Made by a program: the position numbers and the translations under genes
The notes under the pieces: model-generated
Seen by the model: only the letters and a program-made list of their open reading frames with translations
The model's database searches: none
What the model was told of the DNA's origin: nothing
Part shown: piece by piece, positions 62,102 to 64,000 of the stretch
Numbering within the stretch: position 1 is the first letter of the stretch
How the letters are laid out: each line of letters begins with the position of its first letter
Source of the DNA: Oxyruncus cristatus
Lineage: Eukaryota > Chordata > Aves > Passeriformes > Cotingidae
Length of the DNA: 64,000 nucleotides
Direction: 5' to 3'
Assembly (NCBI GenBank): GCA_013399855.1
Contig: VXAY01005987.1
Location: 1,413,356-1,477,355 of the forward strand

Positions 62102-62196
62102 TCCTTTCTTCCTTTCTTCCTTTCTTCCTTTTCTTCCTTCCTCCCTCCCTCCGTCCCTCCTGCTCTTTCTTCCTTTCTTCCTTCCTCCTTCCCCCA
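62102..62196. repeat. Polypyrimidine (CTTT)n/(CCTT)n microsatellite
   Basis: Ninety-five bases are almost wholly C and T in CTTTCTTC and CTTCC-type units, interrupted near 62153 and 62160-62164. It lies within the longest plus-strand frame of the window (61877-62524), whose central part is therefore a Ser/Phe/Leu/Pro low-complexity translation and not a protein. Confidence 0.92.
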
Positions 62197-63297
62197 GATG
62201 GTTTGCACTCAGCAGCTGTTTCCCTCAGCAGCCCCTCCTCTCCCAAATCTGAGTTCCTGCCTGTGTGCAGCTGTTCCAGCCTGGCTACAGCAAGGTCAGC
62301 AGTGGTCAGCAGATGTACCACCGGCAATTGCCCCATTCATTTCAGAAGTGTGTGGAGGGGGCATTGTGTGGTTGAACTGGCACAGATGTAATGGTACTGA
62401 ACAGCAGTGTAGCATATTTTCCCTATTCCCCCACTCACACATGCTTAAATCACCTGCAGAGTTCATAATATGGCCAAGCTTGAACACATTTTTTTGCTTT
62501 AGCCCCCAAAAACTAAGGGTATAGCCTCCTTCCTCTGTCACCAGTCACATTTCAAGTCTCTGTGGAACAGCAGGGAGATGCTGCAGCTGTTCAAACAAAC
62601 CATTTCTGGAAGTGCTAACACAAGCAGATGAAAGTGGGATTTGGAAATGGCCAAGCCATTTGGCTGCAATTTTCCACTGAATTTCAGCTAGAGGTAGTAC
62701 CACCCCCTTCTCTTCCAGAATAAAAGATTTCTACCCTTACTGTTACAGACGGGTAAGGATCTGGGGCGGGGGGGGGGGGTGGAAGGGGAGGGGAAGGGAG
62801 AGAGTGTGTGTATAAAAGTATACAGAACCCTGCCATCAGCCCTACCTAAATTGATGAATTACAAGAACTTGCCTAAAGTCATTTACTTATTGTACAGCAC
62901 TCATGATTCCTGCCCTGCAGAGTTTACAGTTTCATCTGTCTTTTGTGCTTGTCACAGTGAAGTGGGACTTCTTAGCTTGTAAGTGATATCCAAAATGGAG
63001 TTCTTCAGCAATCCCAAAATATAAGAAGTAATAAATGATTCAGGAATGCTGCTATAAAAACAACTCTGCAATGAACTGCTGTAAATTTTACAATTGAACC
63101 TTGAAAATCCTAACTTATATTGACTTTATTAATTTTTAGAAGTTTATTGTACACAAAACTACAGGATTATGTCATCTAGATTTTACAGTGTTGTTGATGC
63201 TGGATTGCCATATGTTTGTTGTGCTTGTGCAGCTTGTATAAAGTGCTTCTAAAATGTTATTTTTCCAATATGATAAAAATGAGCATCCTTTTAAGCC
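62197..63297. other. No gene recognised
   Basis: Contains the G-rich tract at 62763-62800 and AT-rich sequence from 62980 onward. No coding or RNA feature is supported before the CR1 copy at 63308. Confidence 0.55.
62763..62800 (+). repeat. G-rich tract with quadruplex potential
   Basis: A GGGG block, C, a run of twelve G, then GGAAGGGG, AGGGG and AAGGGAG: at least four runs of three or more G separated by short loops. It fits the G3+N1-7 pattern for an intramolecular G-quadruplex on the plus strand. Confidence 0.7.
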
Positions 63298-63307
63298 AAG
63301 GTCACAG

Positions 63308-63830
63308 AATCACAGAATATGCTGAATTGGAAGGGACTCAAAAGGATCAAGTCCAACTCCTGGCTCTGCACAGGACCATCCCCAAGAGTCACACCATGTG
63401 CCCAAGAGTATCATCCAAACGCTTCTTGAACTCTGTCAGATTTGGTTCTGTGATCACTTCTGTGGGGAGCCTGTTCCAGTGCCTAACTACCCTCTGGGTG
63501 AAGAACCTTTTTCTAATATCCAACCTAAACCTCCCCTGACACAACTTCAGGCCATTCCCTCCGGTCCTGTCACTGGTCACCACAGAGAAGAGATCAGTGC
63601 CTGCCCCTCCTCTTCCTCTCATGAGGAAATTTTAACTGCAATGAGGTGTCCCCTCAGTCTCCTCCAGGCTGAACACACCAAGTGCCCTCAGCAGCTCCTC
63701 ATGCGGTTTCCCCTCAAAGTCCCTCCCCATCTTCATTACCCTCCTTTGGACACTCTGTGATAGCTTAATATCTTTCTTGTATTGTGGTGATCAAAACTGC
63801 ACACAATATTTAAGGTGAGGCTGCACTCTT
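63308..63830 (-). mobile_element. CR1 LINE fragment, ORF2 C-terminus and 3' end
   Basis: The plus strand starts with agaatcacagaatatgctga and gaattggaagggactcaaaa, the reverse complement of the CR1 3' end. On the minus strand, 63389-63622 is an open frame with [39 protein letters not shown] and RLPTEVI, the CR1 ORF2 C-terminal pattern. The copy continues to a 5' truncation at about 63830, beyond which sequence is unique. It keeps an uninterrupted 77-codon frame and so is among the younger copies here. Confidence 0.96.
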
Positions 63831-64000
63831 TGCCTTGAGACACATTGCTAGACAATTTGCCCTGTAATTTCTGTGGCCAGTTCAAACAGTATTAAGAAAT
63901 ATCAGTAGCTCTGTATTGAGCCCAGCTTGTTCAGACACTTTGGGAAGCAAATTTAAAATTATTTCTTTCTCACTTGCAAAGTGTTTTTGGACTTCTGTCT
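63831..64000. other. No gene recognised, right edge
   Basis: Short AT-rich sequence after the CR1 copy, with nothing identifiable. Confidence 0.6.

Noticed and set aside
61877..62524. 215-codon plus-strand open frame, the longest here
   Set aside because: Its middle is the translated C/T microsatellite, and overlapping frames are open on the other strand. No domain or splice context was seen.
1..64000. CRISPR arrays, operons, phage or plasmid features, tRNA and snRNA genes
   Set aside because: No regularly spaced repeats, no packed coding frames, and no recognisable tRNA T-arm or snRNA core strings were seen on either strand by eye.

Overview
The window reads as nuclear DNA from a bird, most likely intergenic or deep-intronic sequence. 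Five 5'-truncated CR1 LINE copies are present. Two LTR-type endogenous retrovirus relics occur, one from a repeat that I recall as widespread in bird genomes. Two faint MIR-like ancient SINE remnants are also visible. Stop codons are dense, poly-A/T runs and microsatellites are frequent, and there is no operon-like packing. No complete protein-coding gene, tRNA, snRNA, CRISPR array or bacterial/phage feature could be supported. Family assignments are from memory, without a database search.

Layout. 1-12.5 kb is unannotatable single-copy sequence. It contains a MIR-like remnant near 4.0 kb and an assembly scar at 6.77-6.92 kb, where a 77-78 bp duplication flanks a single N. At 12.5-12.72 kb lies a nuclear 18S rRNA-derived fragment, with a possible inverted piece of the 18S 3' end next to it. 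At 15.2-15.5 kb (minus) and 17.8-18.2 kb (plus) are two exon-like open segments preceded by splice-acceptor-like sequence; neither is recognised. A short retroviral LTR at about 19.9-20.2 kb carries a perfect STAT-like palindrome. CR1 copies lie at 25.6, 33.3, 35.4, 47.4, 52.7 and 63.3 kb; the first, third and last are minus-strand, and the 47.4 kb copy keeps part of the reverse transcriptase. (Counting the 47.4 kb copy there are six CR1 segments.) A 1.1 kb LTR-like element on the minus strand occupies 37.28-38.40 kb, flanked by an 8-bp direct repeat and carrying a degenerate internal tandem array. The stretch 55.1-57.1 kb is AT-rich, has no long open frame in any direction, and may hold conserved noncoding DNA. 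The right end has a pyrimidine-rich microsatellite, a G-rich tract and the last CR1.

The parts do not form a pathway. The window is mainly a record of retrotransposition (CR1, LTR elements, old SINEs, a scattered rRNA fragment) in non-coding DNA. The points most worth checking are the chimeric-looking 18S fragment, the two candidate exons, the regulatory potential of the LTRs, and the duplicated sequence at the N. I found no convincing new multi-gene system.
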